64,000 bases of DNA from Sphingobacteriaceae bacterium UBA6709 (lineage in GTDB: Bacteria > Bacteroidota > Bacteroidia > Sphingobacteriales > Sphingobacteriaceae). The position numbers and the translations under genes were made by a program. Shown piece by piece: positions 63,909 through 64,000 of the stretch (positions are counted from its first letter, which is position 1; every line of letters starts with the position of its first letter). Where the stretch lies: the NCBI GenBank assembly GCA_002454425.1, contig DKIV01000007.1, forward strand, positions 3,426 through 67,425, written 5' to 3'. The notes under the pieces are model-generated. The model did no database searches. It saw only the letters and a list, made by a program, of their open reading frames with translations, and had not been told where the DNA came from.

Positions 63909-64000
63909 GGACCCTCACATAAGCTCAAAAATAAAATCCTTATTTTGATATATGAATGCAGAGTGCCAAATTCGCAGGCTCATTCACACATGTATATATG

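Noticed and set aside
1..64000. CRISPR array, prophage, IS element or toxin-antitoxin pair
   Set aside because: No regularly spaced repeats, transposase, integrase, phage structural gene or recognisable toxin-antitoxin pair was seen.

Overview
The window looks like a chromosomal stretch of a Bacteroidota bacterium, most likely Sphingobacteriaceae (Pedobacter/Arcticibacter-like). Support: promoters of the Bacteroidota type (TAnnTTTG -7 box), families typical of the phylum (DUF4294, DUF5686 with a carboxypeptidase-like domain, CtlX, BshB1, short arginine decarboxylase), mostly weak Shine-Dalgarno signals, and mid-40s G+C in the lines sampled. No rRNA, confident tRNA, IS transposase, prophage or CRISPR array is visible. 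It is mainly core and housekeeping sequence with one compositionally odd islet.

Layout. 0.1-3.2 kb: class III (anaerobic) ribonucleotide reductase operon whose glycyl-radical domain is a separate 75-residue gene between the NrdD body and the activase NrdG. 3.5-7.6 kb: RluA-type pseudouridine synthase, a small acidic protein, a BlaI/BlaR1-like repressor-peptidase pair with interlocked operators, and a lipoprotein. 7.9-16.8 kb: alanine dehydrogenase, QueD, LpxR-like protein, Lon, TPR and CAP-domain exported proteins, lipoprotein and GpmI. 17-21.9 kb: NadC, PlsY, an M48 lipoprotein protease and a TM2/DUF2752/DUF4870-like/M48 operon. 21.9-27.2 kb (minus): SpoT/Rel, Fur-family regulator, PurA, PabB. 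27.4-30.8 kb: DUF4294, SDR with divergent HxlR regulator, small membrane protein, BshB1. 30.8-32.6 kb: a long structured noncoding stretch followed by a GC-rich orphan gene. 32.7-41.2 kb: PLP-dependent deaminase-like enzyme, RluD, class IV aminotransferase, DUF5686 protein, SerC, SerA. 41.2-47.1 kb: arginine decarboxylase, CtlX, arginine deiminase-like enzyme, ArgS. 47.3-54.8 kb: small protein, SGNH hydrolase, HAD phosphatase, sirtuin, M1 peptidase, beta-CASP nuclease, ABC exporter. 55-64 kb: DEDDh exonuclease/DUF294 pair, a probable small RNA, ProB-ProA, DUF6580 protein, sigma-54 response regulator, SatD-like and DUF3307 proteins.

Two regulatory patterns cross these blocks. Six genes have a TAnnTTTG box ending 4-5 nt before the start codon, so leaderless mRNAs are expected. 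Three intergenic CRP/FNR-type palindromes (GTGA-N6-TCAC) lie upstream of an RluA-family gene, gpmI and a predicted small RNA; the gpmI and sRNA sites sit at about -41.5 and -62 from the predicted transcription starts.

The observations most worth testing are the split NrdD, the predicted sRNA, a 34-bp near-perfect palindrome inside the pabB reading frame, and the GC-rich orphan gene with its nested inverted repeats.
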